Shown: positions 53,627 to 62,689 of the stretch, one piece after another
Position numbering within the stretch: position 1 is the stretch's first letter
Layout of the letters: each line of letters opens with the position of its first letter
NCBI GenBank assembly: GCA_945874735.1
Contig: CAMCHI010000002.1
Location: 1 to 64,000, forward strand
DNA length: 64,000 bases
Direction of reading: 5' to 3'
Source of the DNA: an uncultured Arcanobacterium sp.
GTDB lineage: Bacteria; Actinomycetota; Actinomycetes; Actinomycetales; Actinomycetaceae
Notes under the pieces: model-generated
Database searches by the model: none
Told to the model about the DNA's origin: nothing
The model's input: the letters and a program-made list of their open reading frames with translations, nothing else
Position numbers and translations under genes: made by a program

Positions 53627-54949
53627 ATGCGTCGGCGAGCAATTCAAATGACTTCCCTGGCTGTGGCAGTAGCCGTGCTGTTTCTGGGTATCCCAGCAAT
53701 TATTTTTGGCGTTAATAGTGCTTGGCATGAATTTGAGCAAACTTTTGCTTTACGGGCGCGCTCTATTGCGCGAGTAATTGAACGGCGTGAAATTGAGGGT
53801 ATCCCAATCCAAAGTTCCACCCTAGCGGGTCATGCTTGGTATAACGATCGTATTTCTTTACAAATTATTTATACAGATGCTGAAGGTAACGGTATTCAAG
53901 TAGGAGCTCCACCACCGCAAGCCGAAAAAACTTTCTCCACGATTTTGAGTACTAAGAAGGGGTCCACGGTAGAGGTTAGCATGGATCGCCGTCCGCTTAC
54001 CTACCGTATAGTACGGCTAGTGCTAGTTATGGCAGGGTTAATTTTGTTGGCTTTCGGAGTGGGAGTGCTGGTAGCGTTACGGCAATCTCGCCGTCTTTCT
54101 GCTCCACTGATTTATCTAGCTGCTTCCGCCGAACAGGTAGGGGCAGGGCAAGTGCGTCCTCAAATCAAACCTTCTGGAATTGAAGAAATTGATTTGGTAA
54201 CTCAAGAATTAGAGCGTACTGCGGATCGTATCGCGGCTCGTATTGCAGCAGAACGGCAATTTGCGGCGGCTGCGGCTCACCAGTTACGCACTCCTTTAAC
54301 GGCTCTAAGTATGCGTATCGAAGAAATTCAATACTTGACTCAAGATCCAGAGATTAGTGAAGAAGTTGAAAAAGCCTTAGAGCAAATTGAGCGACTCGGT
54401 GGAGTTATTAACGAACTGATGAATAATAAGGTCACTTCACGTACTGGGCATACTGAAGTAGTATCGGTAGACGATATTTTTCATCAGCAGCAAGATGAAT
54501 GGCGTAGACTATTCCAAAAAGAAGACCGCAAGTTACTTTTTTCTATCCAAACTGATTCGGTAATGATTGCTACCCCTGGCTCTATTTCTCAAATTGTTGC
54601 TACCTTAATAGAAAATTCTCTCAAGTATGGTGCAGGCACTACTTATGTAAGCGCAGAAAAACAAGCCAGTATGGTGGTAATTCGAGTGCGTGACGAAGGG
54701 GCAGGTGTAAGTAGCGAAATCGCTCCTTTGATTTTTGAGCGTGGTATTTCCACAGGAGGATCTACTGGCATTGGTTTGTCGGTAGCTAAAGAATTAGCTG
54801 AGGTAAATGGGGGACGACTGGAATTAACTAAACAAATTCCAGCAGAATTCAGCCTAACTATGAAAGCTATGCCAGCCTCTTTAGCTCCACATTTATTAGT
54901 ACCGCAAGGTGCTAGCTATACGGTAGGAGCGCGTCGTCGTCGCCGTTAA
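53627..54949 (+). CDS. Sensor histidine kinase
   Basis: 440 residues. Two membrane helices (about 8-30 and 128-150) bracket a small ~95-residue extracellular sensor. HAMP (~150-205) leads to the His box AAAHQLRTPLTAL (His ~218; HQLRTP instead of the common HELRTP) and an HATPase domain with LIENSLKYGAG, RDEGAGVS and GGSTGIGLSVAKELAEVNGG. It ends in a run of Arg. The partner is the regulator upstream. The signal is unknown; the small sensor suits an envelope stress kinase. Confidence 0.92.
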   Translation: MRRRAIQMTSLAVAVAVLFLGIPAIIFGVNSAWHEFEQTFALRARSIARVIERREIEGIPIQSSTLAGHAWYNDRISLQIIYTDAEGNGIQVGAPPPQAEKTFSTILSTKKGSTVEVSMDRRPLTYRIVRLVLVMAGLILLAFGVGVLVALRQSRRLSAPLIYLAASAEQVGAGQVRPQIKPSGIEEIDLVTQELERTADRIAARIAAERQFAAAAAHQLRTPLTALSMRIEEIQYLTQDPEISEEVEKALEQIERLGGVINELMNNKVTSRTGHTEVVSVDDIFHQQQDEWRRLFQKEDRKLLFSIQTDSVMIATPGSISQIVATLIENSLKYGAGTTYVSAEKQASMVVIRVRDEGAGVSSEIAPLIFERGISTGGSTGIGLSVAKELAEVNGGRLELTKQIPAEFSLTMKAMPASLAPHLLVPQGASYTVGARRRRR

Positions 54950-54962
54950 AAGAGCTGGAAAT

Positions 54963-54994
54963 TTTTAGTGGCTGGTCTAAGCCAGCCACTAAAA
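54963..54994. terminator. Bidirectional terminator
   Basis: TTTTAGTGGCTGG (54963-54975) pairs with CCAGCCACTAAAA (54982-54994) around TCTAAG. It lies between the convergent kinase and LCP genes. Confidence 0.88.
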
Positions 54995-55028
54995 CGACTT
55001 GTTTTGTAGGGTTTTAGCCCAAATGTGT

Positions 55029-56441
55029 TTAATGTTGTGTCAAAGAATCATAATTAGCTGGGTTTAGTGTGCCAGTCTTTAGCTCTTCCCAGAAAGTAGC
55101 CACATTATCGGCTAATAGCACGGTAGATCCAAGCCCTTCAATATAGTGGTTTAAAGATGCGATAGGGGGCGTACCGCTAATACCGCCTTCTTGTAAAGCA
55201 TTGCGTAGATACCAACCAGCCCAAGCCACGTCTTTTAAGCCGTCATTAGTGTCTACAGTTACGGTTTGGCTACCTGCGATTACTAATTCTTTTTGCTTAC
55301 TAGGGCTAAAGAGCACATCACGGTTGAATGCTTTTTGTAGAATCGCCGAAATTACTTGCCGTTGGCGCTCGCCTCTGCCCACATCTCCTAGGGCGTCAGC
55401 ATAACGCATTCGCGCAAAACTTAAAGCAGTATTGCCGTCTGCCATGTGGCATCCTGCTGTCCAATTCATATTGGAGTAAGGATCGTTCACATCGCTGTCG
55501 TAGCAAAGCTCCACTCCACCTACGGCGTCAGTTAAAGACACTAAACCATACATGCCGATTTGCACATAGTGATCTATCTTTATGCCGGTAAGTTGTTCTA
55601 CAGTTTCCACTAATAAAGGCGCACCGCCTATGGAAAAAGCGGCATTAATTTTATTAGTGCCATTGCCTGGAATTTCCACCACAGTGTCACGCGGAATGGA
55701 AAGTAAAACGGGAGGTTTACCAGAAACTTTATGTAAAAGCATTACTGTGTCAGAGCGCTCGCCAATATCTCCTTCTGGAGAGGAAGCATCTCGTTTATCG
55801 CTACCTACAATTAAATAAGTAGTACCCTCAGTGTCAGGGGCGGCAGAGAGGGCAGGTACTGTACTTAAATGTGAGCTGCCTAATCTGTAAAGGTGTATGC
55901 CCCAAATACTTATACCGAGAATGATGCTTAAAAGCAGGGCAAGTATAATTTTAAGCGCCCGCTTTAAATGTTGTAGAGGTGTTTTAGGTGGTTTGATACG
56001 TGACAAAGCCGCTTTAATATCTGCTTGTCGCTGTGTGTCGGGCGAGAAGGGTTTGTTAGGTACTGGAGTGTTAGTGCCAGCAGTAGCAATGTTTCTACTG
56101 CTCCTCCCAGCATCTTCACTAGAGCGTCTTGTCTGTGGCAAGAAACTAGGTGGACTAGCATGAGTAGAAGCAGTGCTATTATTGCTGCTACTTGCAGAGG
56201 AGTTAATGGGCACTGAGGTGGCAGATCTAATTGTTGGTCTAGTAGTTGCTCTAGCAGTTGCGGGTCTGATTACGGGAGGTACCGCTTGCTTAGAAGTGTC
56301 TAAGTTAGAGTCCTTGCTACCAGAGGTAGGGGCGGGTGGAGTACCCACTATTTTCGCGCCCGTTGCTGTTGGTCTAACTACCGGACGTTGTGGACGAAAC
56401 GAAGGTGGAGTAGTCGCAGAGTTTTGTTCCTTGTTATCCAT
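55029..56441 (-). CDS. LytR-CpsA-Psr (LCP) family glycopolymer ligase
   Basis: 470 residues. A ~165-residue disordered cytoplasmic N-terminus rich in Pro, Ser, Thr and Arg precedes one membrane helix (~168-190). The extracellular LCP domain has LIVGSDKRD, GERSDTVMLLH, LSIPRDTVVEIPG and ALSFARMRYADALGDVGRGERQRQV. The conserved Arg and Asp bind the polyprenyl pyrophosphate head group. LCP enzymes transfer teichoic acid or polysaccharide from the lipid carrier to peptidoglycan. Its start overlaps the end of the upstream LCP gene by eight bases, so the two are coupled. Confidence 0.92.
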   Translation of the reverse strand: MDNKEQNSATTPPSFRPQRPVVRPTATGAKIVGTPPAPTSGSKDSNLDTSKQAVPPVIRPATARATTRPTIRSATSVPINSSASSSNNSTASTHASPPSFLPQTRRSSEDAGRSSRNIATAGTNTPVPNKPFSPDTQRQADIKAALSRIKPPKTPLQHLKRALKIILALLLSIILGISIWGIHLYRLGSSHLSTVPALSAAPDTEGTTYLIVGSDKRDASSPEGDIGERSDTVMLLHKVSGKPPVLLSIPRDTVVEIPGNGTNKINAAFSIGGAPLLVETVEQLTGIKIDHYVQIGMYGLVSLTDAVGGVELCYDSDVNDPYSNMNWTAGCHMADGNTALSFARMRYADALGDVGRGERQRQVISAILQKAFNRDVLFSPSKQKELVIAGSQTVTVDTNDGLKDVAWAGWYLRNALQEGGISGTPPIASLNHYIEGLGSTVLLADNVATFWEELKTGTLNPANYDSLTQH

Positions 56442-57597
56442 TATTGCTGGTAGTACCTTCAGTGGTAGGGGTAGTTGTAGTTTCAGTGGTGGCGTTTGGA
56501 TCGTAAGTCACTGAATCTTCACGCGGTGGCATGAGTGCTTCAGGTGGGATTGGCGTGTCCGTGCGCAGTGCCTCCCATACCATTGGAGCGGTACTGTTGG
56601 GGCGTACTCGTGCCCCTTCATAGTAGTGCGGCATAGTTACGAAGTTGATGTTACTGGTGTCCAGATTGCGTAAAGAGTAGAGGAAACCAGTTAGCCAAGT
56701 AAAACTAGTTAAATCTTGGGAGCTGTGGATATTGGAAGTAATATCGGTTAAGAGTTGATAATATTTAGGCAGGTCAGAGAACATATTCATGGCAAAGATC
56801 TTTTCTGCTACCTTGTGCATGAGTTCTTGTTGTCTGCCAATACGGGAAATATCTGAGCCGTCCCCTACTCCGCCACGTGCACGAGCAAAAGCTAGAGCTT
56901 GGTGTCCGTCTAATAAATGACAACCAGCGTCTACTGAGAGATTAGCGTCAGCGTCGTAGAGTGGCTGAGTAAAGCACATTTCTACGCCACCTAAGTAGTA
57001 GATGATGTTGTGGAAAGCAGTGAAATCAACTACCAGATAGCCGTCGATAGTGATGCCAGTGAGCTGTTCAACGGTTTGGAGTGTGCAGGTAGCACCAGCG
57101 TTTATATCTCCGGTAGAGCCTCCAATAGAGAAAGCGGAGTTAAACATTGCATCGTATTGTTCCCAAGTTAGTTCGCCACTGGGGAGCATACAAGAAGGGA
57201 TATTTACCAGAGTGTCGCGAGGGATAGATACGATGTCGATACGGGTACGATCGGCAGAAACATGAGCCAACATGGTGGTGTCGGCACGCATACCAAATTC
57301 GTCTACATTACCGTTTGCGTCCACGCGCGCATCTGAGCCAAGTAGTAAAATGTTGAGCGGCTGCCCAGCTTTTTGGTCCAAGGGAATTACTGGTTCAGGG
57401 CGTTTAGCGACAATATATTTAGTGTAATCGTATTGTTTTACATTGGCTTGTAAACGCAAGATCATAGTGCCGCCTGCTGTTCCAATAAACAGTACGGAGG
57501 AAAGAAGAATTAAAGCAATAACGCGCAAAATACGTTTTCCGCGTCGCACGGGGCGACGGTGCAAACTATTTGGTTTATTATTCTTTTGCTTGCTCAA
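56434..57597 (-). CDS. LytR-CpsA-Psr (LCP) family glycopolymer ligase
   Basis: 387 residues. A basic N-terminus with Arg/Lys clusters and one helix (~23-45) lead to the LCP domain, with LLLGSDARV, MRADTTMLAHV, VSIPRDTLVNIP, a Cys pair (SCMLP, TCTLQ) and ALAFARARGGVGDGSDISRIGRQQ. A Thr/Pro-rich tail (TTETTTTPTTEG) follows. It is the first gene of the LCP pair. It diverges from the dehydratase gene over a 164-base gap with a perfect inverted repeat (57662-57689). The two LCP proteins may act on different polymers. Confidence 0.93.
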   Translation of the reverse strand: MSKQKNNKPNSLHRRPVRRGKRILRVIALILLSSVLFIGTAGGTMILRLQANVKQYDYTKYIVAKRPEPVIPLDQKAGQPLNILLLGSDARVDANGNVDEFGMRADTTMLAHVSADRTRIDIVSIPRDTLVNIPSCMLPSGELTWEQYDAMFNSAFSIGGSTGDINAGATCTLQTVEQLTGITIDGYLVVDFTAFHNIIYYLGGVEMCFTQPLYDADANLSVDAGCHLLDGHQALAFARARGGVGDGSDISRIGRQQELMHKVAEKIFAMNMFSDLPKYYQLLTDITSNIHSSQDLTSFTWLTGFLYSLRNLDTSNINFVTMPHYYEGARVRPNSTAPMVWEALRTDTPIPPEALMPPREDSVTYDPNATTETTTTPTTEGTTSNNG

Positions 57598-57661
57598 TTT
57601 AGCTCACTTAAACTCTGATAACGCAAATATCTTGCGCGGATATTTCATAAATAGTCATCAC

Positions 57662-57689
57662 CATTTTAACTAAAGTTGAAGTTAAAATG
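57662..57689. promoter_or_regulatory. Inverted repeat between divergent LCP and dehydratase genes
   Basis: CATTTTAAC (57662-57670) and GTTAAAATG (57681-57689) are perfect inverted arms with a 10-base spacer. It sits 65 bases from the LCP start and 73 from the dehydratase start, a natural place for shared control. A TATAAT -10 box for the dehydratase follows at 57732-57737. Confidence 0.45.
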
Positions 57690-57761
57690 TTAAGTCGAGT
57701 TTTGGTGAGTCCATATTCTTGCAGATTTTATTATAATTTGGGGGATAATAACTTTCCGTGA

Positions 57762-59552
57762 ATGGATGACTTTATGCTATACAGTAGACTTTTCGTACGA
57801 ACCGTAGCTTTGATTGCTTGGGATTTTGCGGCTTGGATTATGGCAGCCGTGTTTGTCTTAGGTATTCGTTATTCATGGCTACTAAGCGAAGAAAACTGGA
57901 ATACAATTTTTGTGTTTATGACTATCGCAATGGGTGTGTATTATCTCATTGGTTGTAGTACTAAACTGTTGGTAGGTAAGTACCGCATTGGTTCTTTTGA
58001 GGAATCATACTGGTTGTTTGGTACTGTAATGGTTTCGGTATTTACTGCTTATTTGGCGCAGTATGCATTGCCTCAGTTCTCTCCAGCACCTTTCGTTTTC
58101 CAAGTAGTGATGCCTTTTATCACAGTGATTGGAGTGCTGGTAGGGCGAGGTGCTTTCCGTGGCTTGAAAGTATTTTTCCGCAAGCATGAAGTAGAAACCA
58201 AACGCACTTTGCTGGTGGGTGCCGGTACTTTGGCTTACCAGTTAATTCGTTTGATTGAGGATGATGTACGTGCGCCTTATGAGATTATCGGCATGGTAGA
58301 TGATTCTCCTAATAAACGTAATTTGCGTTTGGGTAGAGTGCGCGTGTTAGGAAAGCTGGAGGATATTTCCGCCATTATTCGTGCACAAAAGGTTGAGCAA
58401 GTAATAGTGGCTATCGCTGAAGCTGATTCGGCTCTTTTAACGCGCATCTCAGATTTGGTGGGTAATTCTTTAGGTACTGAGATTTTAGTAATTCCACCAG
58501 TTTCTGCGATGGGCGGTAAATATGGGGATCTTTCCACGGTACGCAAAATTAGTATTACAGATGTGTTAGGGCGCCGACAGGTAAAAACGGATCTTACCCA
58601 GATCGCTAGTTATATTAATGGTAAGCGAGTATTGGTTACGGGTGCAGGTGGTTCTATCGGTTCGGAGATTTGCCGGCAGGTAAAGAATCTAGGGCCAGAA
58701 CGCTTGATTATGTTGGATCGTGATGAGTCGGCGTTGCATGGTATTTCTTTGGATTTGTACAATACGGGCTTATTAAATACTCCTGATTTTGTGTTGTGTG
58801 ATATTCGAGATGCTGGAGATTTGCGCAAGATTTTTGAAACTCACCAGCCAGAAGTTATTTTCCATACGGCTGCTTTAAAGCATTTGCCTATGTTGCAGCA
58901 GTATCCAGAAGAAGGTTGGAAAACTAACGTATTAGGTACGTTGAATTTATTGCGTTTAGCTACTGAGTTTAAGGTGGAAGCTTTTGTAAATATCTCCACT
59001 GATAAGGCAGCTAATCCTACTACAGTTTTGGGTAAGACTAAGCGGTTAGCAGAGCGTTTGACGGCTTATTTTGCGCAAGAGTTTCCTGGTAAGTTTTTAT
59101 CAGTGCGTTTTGGCAACGTGTTGGGTTCGCGTGGTTCTATGTTGTGGACTTTCCAGAAGCAGATTGAGGACGGCGGCCCTATTACAGTAACTCACCCAGA
59201 TGTTGAGCGCTATTTTATGACTATTCCGGAGGCTTGTGCGCTAGTGATTCAAGCTGGTGCTATCGGGCGTGATGGGGAAGTATTAGTGTTAGACATGGGC
59301 GAACCAGTTAAGATTTTAGAGGTAGCGAAAAAGATGATCGCTATGCAAAATCGTCCTATTGATATTGTATTTACTGGTTTGCGTCCCGGAGAGAAGTTGA
59401 GTGAAATTTTGGTGACGGAAGGGGAGGAAGCAGATCGTCCTTTCCATCCGCTTATTTCTCACTCTACGGTAGAGCCATTAGACCCACAGGATTTGTCGCA
59501 GTTGCATGAGCAAACTTGTGAAAGTGAGATTGATGCTTATCTAAATCGCTAG
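57762..59552 (+). CDS. Membrane nucleotide-sugar 4,6-dehydratase (CapD/PglF family)
   Basis: 596 residues. Four N-terminal helices (about 8-30, 45-65, 80-100, 108-130) are followed by a CoA-binding-like domain (~140-265) and an extended SDR domain with NAD loop VTGAGGSIGSEI (~290). These enzymes act on UDP-GlcNAc-type sugars at the inner membrane in capsule, glycan or teichoic acid synthesis. The active-site strip reads STDKAANPTTVLGKTKR; most relatives have PTNVMGxxK, so Asn and Met are changed to Thr and Leu. It is probably linked with the LCP genes on the other side of the promoter region. It ends at a very strong terminator. Confidence 0.92.
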   Translation: MDDFMLYSRLFVRTVALIAWDFAAWIMAAVFVLGIRYSWLLSEENWNTIFVFMTIAMGVYYLIGCSTKLLVGKYRIGSFEESYWLFGTVMVSVFTAYLAQYALPQFSPAPFVFQVVMPFITVIGVLVGRGAFRGLKVFFRKHEVETKRTLLVGAGTLAYQLIRLIEDDVRAPYEIIGMVDDSPNKRNLRLGRVRVLGKLEDISAIIRAQKVEQVIVAIAEADSALLTRISDLVGNSLGTEILVIPPVSAMGGKYGDLSTVRKISITDVLGRRQVKTDLTQIASYINGKRVLVTGAGGSIGSEICRQVKNLGPERLIMLDRDESALHGISLDLYNTGLLNTPDFVLCDIRDAGDLRKIFETHQPEVIFHTAALKHLPMLQQYPEEGWKTNVLGTLNLLRLATEFKVEAFVNISTDKAANPTTVLGKTKRLAERLTAYFAQEFPGKFLSVRFGNVLGSRGSMLWTFQKQIEDGGPITVTHPDVERYFMTIPEACALVIQAGAIGRDGEVLVLDMGEPVKILEVAKKMIAMQNRPIDIVFTGLRPGEKLSEILVTEGEEADRPFHPLISHSTVEPLDPQDLSQLHEQTCESEIDAYLNR

Positions 59553-59559
59553 TTTCAGC

Positions 59560-59600
59560 AAAAAAGTAAGGCGGGGTTTTCTACCCCGCCTTACTTTTTT
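59560..59600. terminator. Very strong bidirectional terminator
   Basis: An 18-bp perfect stem (59560-59577 with 59583-59600), starting in A6 and ending in T6, with loop TTTCT. It serves both the dehydratase and, on the minus strand, the amidase, whose stop codon overlaps the stem. Confidence 0.95.
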
Positions 59601-62325
59601 AGATTAAGCGTCCTGAACTATCGAACCTGTAACGAGTACCGTTAATGGTGTGCGTGCCAGTTAGCATCGCTCCGCTGCTGTTTAGATAATAGTAAGCGTT
59701 GCCTTCTTTTAGCCAGCCAGTGTGCATTTTTCCGGTAGGTTGGAAGTAATACCAAGTGTTACCTAGTTTTTGCCAGCCGGTGAGTGGTTCTCCTTTAGGA
59801 TTTGGATAGTACCAGCTACCTGCGTGCTGTATCCATTCACCTTTTACTAGTGCTCCGGAAGTGTTGAAAATATAGGATTTACCGTTGATGGTTTGTAAGC
59901 CAGTTGCCATTGCACCACTATTGGTTAGATAGTAACTATGCTTAGCTTCGTGCAACCAGCCTGTATGCATCTGAGAATTAGGGTTAAAGTAATACCAACT
60001 ACCGTCTATTTTTTGCCAACCGGTAACGAGCACGCCCGCATCATTGGCGCGATACCATGTGTTGTTTACTGCTAACCACAAGTTACGGTTGATAACACCA
60101 GCTTTACTAAAGCTGTAGCGCACTCCGTCAATTACCTGAGTACCAGTAAGGGCATAATAATTGGTGCGATGGAAGAAGTAACGGGAATTGGCGATAGTTT
60201 GCCAACCCTTAACTAATTCTCCGCTACTGTTAGCCCAGTATTTTTGGTTATTGGTGGTAATCCAGCCGGTTTGGAGAATACCGTCTGTGCCTAGGTAGTA
60301 GCGTTTAGCGTTGTCGGTAACAAAACCGGTACGCATAGCGCCGGTGCTGGTAAATAGATACCATTTTTGATTAATCTTTTGCCAACCAGTAAGTAGGTCG
60401 CCTTTGCTGCTTGCAAAGTACTTTTGGGAGTTGTGGGTAATCCAGCCAGTTTGCATAACTCCTTCAGAGTTTAGGTAGTAGTATTTACCGTTATCTTTTA
60501 TGATACCGGTTTGCATAACTGCTTCTGAGTTGAAGAAATACCATTTGTTTACAAATCCGCGCCAGCCGGTAGCTAATTTGCCGTTAAGGTCAGCATAGTA
60601 GCGAAGTTTATTGTGGGTAATCCAGCCTGTTTGCATAGCTCCTTGGCTGTCGAATATATATTTGGCATTGCTGATGGTCTGAAGACCAGTAAGCATTTCC
60701 CCTTCAGAGTTAAGGTAGTATTTTTTACCGTTTGAGTCTACCCAGCCGGTAGCCATACGGCCATATTCATCAATGTAATACCACTTATTTTTATCGTACA
60801 ACCAGCCTGGTTTAGGTTGCAGATTGGCATCTAGGTAGAAGTAGTAGCCCTTGCCGTCATGCCACTGCCCCCAATTCCAGCCAGCGGTAGGGTTAGCGAT
60901 TTTTGGCCAGCCAGTTGGAGTGTTTGAGGTGTTAGGTACTTGTCCTGATTTGTAAGTGGCGATTTTGGTTTTTACATTTTTTCTGATTTCGCTTAGCCTG
61001 TCGTAGATGTGTCCAGGGCAGGCAGTAGCAGAAACGTCTTTGTGTCCAGCAATAGTAGAGATGGTTTCTTTTCCAGTGCTCCAAGTGCTGTAAGGGTCAA
61101 GGTTAGCTAAGGCAAAACGCCATGCTATTACGTCTTCGATAGCGCGGATAGAAGCGTCAGTAGGCTTTACTCCGTTAGTGTAGTTACCTAAGACGGACAC
61201 GCCTACACTGTAGGGATTAGCGTGAAGAGCGTGTGCTCCGCGGGTCATCACGGAAGCAGCGGCAGTGTAGGAGCCGGCGCGCCCTTCATAGATAGTGCCG
61301 TATTTATCTATTAGGAAGTTGTAGCCAATATCCCCCCAATCTAGGGTGTTGGCGTGATATTGGAAGATGGCGCGCACGATTTCGGGGGCAGTTTCTTTAG
61401 AGTAGTTGTTTATGCCCGCGGTGTGATGCAGGATTGCGCCTTTTAATTTGTCGTAGCTTGGTTTCCAAGAAGCGCTAGGGGCATTCCATTGGGAACGGGT
61501 GATAATCTTAGGAGCTTTAATAGTATTGCTGGTAGCAAAAAGTGTGTTCAGTTGGGTGAATACTTTATTGCTAAAGGTTTTGGGATTGGTAAATAAGTCG
61601 TTAAGTGGGTTTGTGGTAGGTAAGGTAGCATTTTCTAAAATGAGTTCTACTTCTGGGTTTAAGGCCTCAGGGTTACTTACTGTTTCTAGTTCAGTGTCTT
61701 GAGTAGGAGCTACTTTGCTTTCGGTGCCGGTGGTGGGAGCAGTTTGAGTAGCTCCTGACGCGCCGGTCATTAATGCGATGTTGAATTGGTGTGGTTTGGC
61801 GTCAAAAATGGTGCGAATCTGAATACCGCTAGCATCTGCAGCTATGAAGGCTTCAGTTCCAGAAGGGATATTAGGGTCTTCGCTGTTTTCGATTTCTAGG
61901 GTCTGCCATTGGCTCCAAGTATCGTTTTGTAGTACACGAACATCGGCGCGCAACATATTGTTTCCTTGCCAAGTAACACCGGCTACGTTAAATTCACTGG
62001 TGCTTAGAGGCTCGCTGATGAAAGTGTATTGCTCTTCCGTAGGGTAGAAGTCAATGTGGGTGTTATGGGTAGCCAGAGTGCCGGTGAAAATACTGCTACT
62101 AGTATTTTCCGTGCTAGAAGCAGGTATTTCTTCTAGAACTTCGGGGGCAATATTTTCTGTATTTAATACATCTAATAGTAAAGTTCCGGCTTCGCTATTA
62201 GGTAGGTTAGTGGTTTTGATGGAAGGTACTGAAATGTTTTGCTGTGCTTGTAGAGCAGGGAAAGTGTGGAAAATACTGCTAATACTTAAAGCTAATGCGG
62301 GAAAAATAGCAAATATCTGTTTCAT
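59599..62325 (-). CDS. Secreted N-acetylmuramoyl-L-alanine amidase with ~20 choline-binding-type repeats
   Basis: 908 residues from the ATG at 62325, which has AGGA seven bases before it and starts a clean signal peptide; the frame upstream to 62388 adds 21 residues without one. Residues ~25-260 are a Ser/Thr-rich region with beta-type segments. A PGRP / amidase_2 zinc domain follows (~270-450) with ligands in ILHHTAG and GHKDVSATACPG, able to cut the sugar-peptide bond of peptidoglycan. From ~475 to the end run about 20 repeats of ~20 residues of the pattern TGWxxxxxxWYYxxxxGxM, the cell-wall-binding repeat that binds phosphocholine in pneumococcal proteins. The repeats have diverged. The neighbour at 62690 makes activated choline, which supports choline as the ligand. 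Confidence 0.92.
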   Translation of the reverse strand: MKQIFAIFPALALSISSIFHTFPALQAQQNISVPSIKTTNLPNSEAGTLLLDVLNTENIAPEVLEEIPASSTENTSSSIFTGTLATHNTHIDFYPTEEQYTFISEPLSTSEFNVAGVTWQGNNMLRADVRVLQNDTWSQWQTLEIENSEDPNIPSGTEAFIAADASGIQIRTIFDAKPHQFNIALMTGASGATQTAPTTGTESKVAPTQDTELETVSNPEALNPEVELILENATLPTTNPLNDLFTNPKTFSNKVFTQLNTLFATSNTIKAPKIITRSQWNAPSASWKPSYDKLKGAILHHTAGINNYSKETAPEIVRAIFQYHANTLDWGDIGYNFLIDKYGTIYEGRAGSYTAAASVMTRGAHALHANPYSVGVSVLGNYTNGVKPTDASIRAIEDVIAWRFALANLDPYSTWSTGKETISTIAGHKDVSATACPGHIYDRLSEIRKNVKTKIATYKSGQVPNTSNTPTGWPKIANPTAGWNWGQWHDGKGYYFYLDANLQPKPGWLYDKNKWYYIDEYGRMATGWVDSNGKKYYLNSEGEMLTGLQTISNAKYIFDSQGAMQTGWITHNKLRYYADLNGKLATGWRGFVNKWYFFNSEAVMQTGIIKDNGKYYYLNSEGVMQTGWITHNSQKYFASSKGDLLTGWQKINQKWYLFTSTGAMRTGFVTDNAKRYYLGTDGILQTGWITTNNQKYWANSSGELVKGWQTIANSRYFFHRTNYYALTGTQVIDGVRYSFSKAGVINRNLWLAVNNTWYRANDAGVLVTGWQKIDGSWYYFNPNSQMHTGWLHEAKHSYYLTNSGAMATGLQTINGKSYIFNTSGALVKGEWIQHAGSWYYPNPKGEPLTGWQKLGNTWYYFQPTGKMHTGWLKEGNAYYYLNSSGAMLTGTHTINGTRYRFDSSGRLI

Positions 62326-62689
62326 TTCAGATCCTATAAAAACGCTTTTTGGGTAGGGGACACAGATTACAACATTCTCATGATACAAAAGTTATTAATG
62401 TTTGTAAAGTGAAAGTTTTGACATAACTTATATTGGGGAGGGGAGATTGATAGGGGGGGGGACTAGGGCGGAAAACGGAAAATACTTAAAGAGAAGCAAG
62501 GAGGTAGAAAATGCGGTGCAAGTCAGTGGCTAGGTGAGAATATAAGTGCTGGCAGGAAAAAGAGTAGACTGGAAAGTAGAGTAGAAGTTTCTCCAAAGCA
62601 GGAGAAATAAATAAAATATCACTGGTAGTAAAAGTAACACCTAGCGATGTGCAACTTTTGTGACTATTTCAAGTAGAAGTTTTAGCTAA
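62326..62689. other. 364-base gap with G9 tract upstream of the amidase
   Basis: No gene is seen. On the minus strand a C9 run (62461-62453) is followed 20 bases later by TATAAG (about 62432-62427), a -10-like box about 100 bases before the amidase start. The same distance from homopolymer to -10 is seen at the lipoprotein gene (1853). The middle (about 62465-62585) is purine-rich with no clear motif. Confidence 0.5.
62588..62607 (-). terminator. Hairpin after the choline enzyme gene
   Basis: TTTCTCC (62588-62594) pairs with GGAGAAA (62601-62607) around AAAGCA, about 85 bases past the stop of the minus-strand gene. AT-rich sequence lies around it. Confidence 0.45.

Noticed and set aside
59620..60900. 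Possible CRISPR or DNA tandem repeat
   Set aside because: The periodicity is at the protein level (~20 residues, diverged in DNA) inside one long open frame; no identical repeats with spacers.
62326..62388. Upstream start of the amidase
   Set aside because: It would put 21 residues before a clean signal peptide; the ATG at 62325 has a proper ribosome site.
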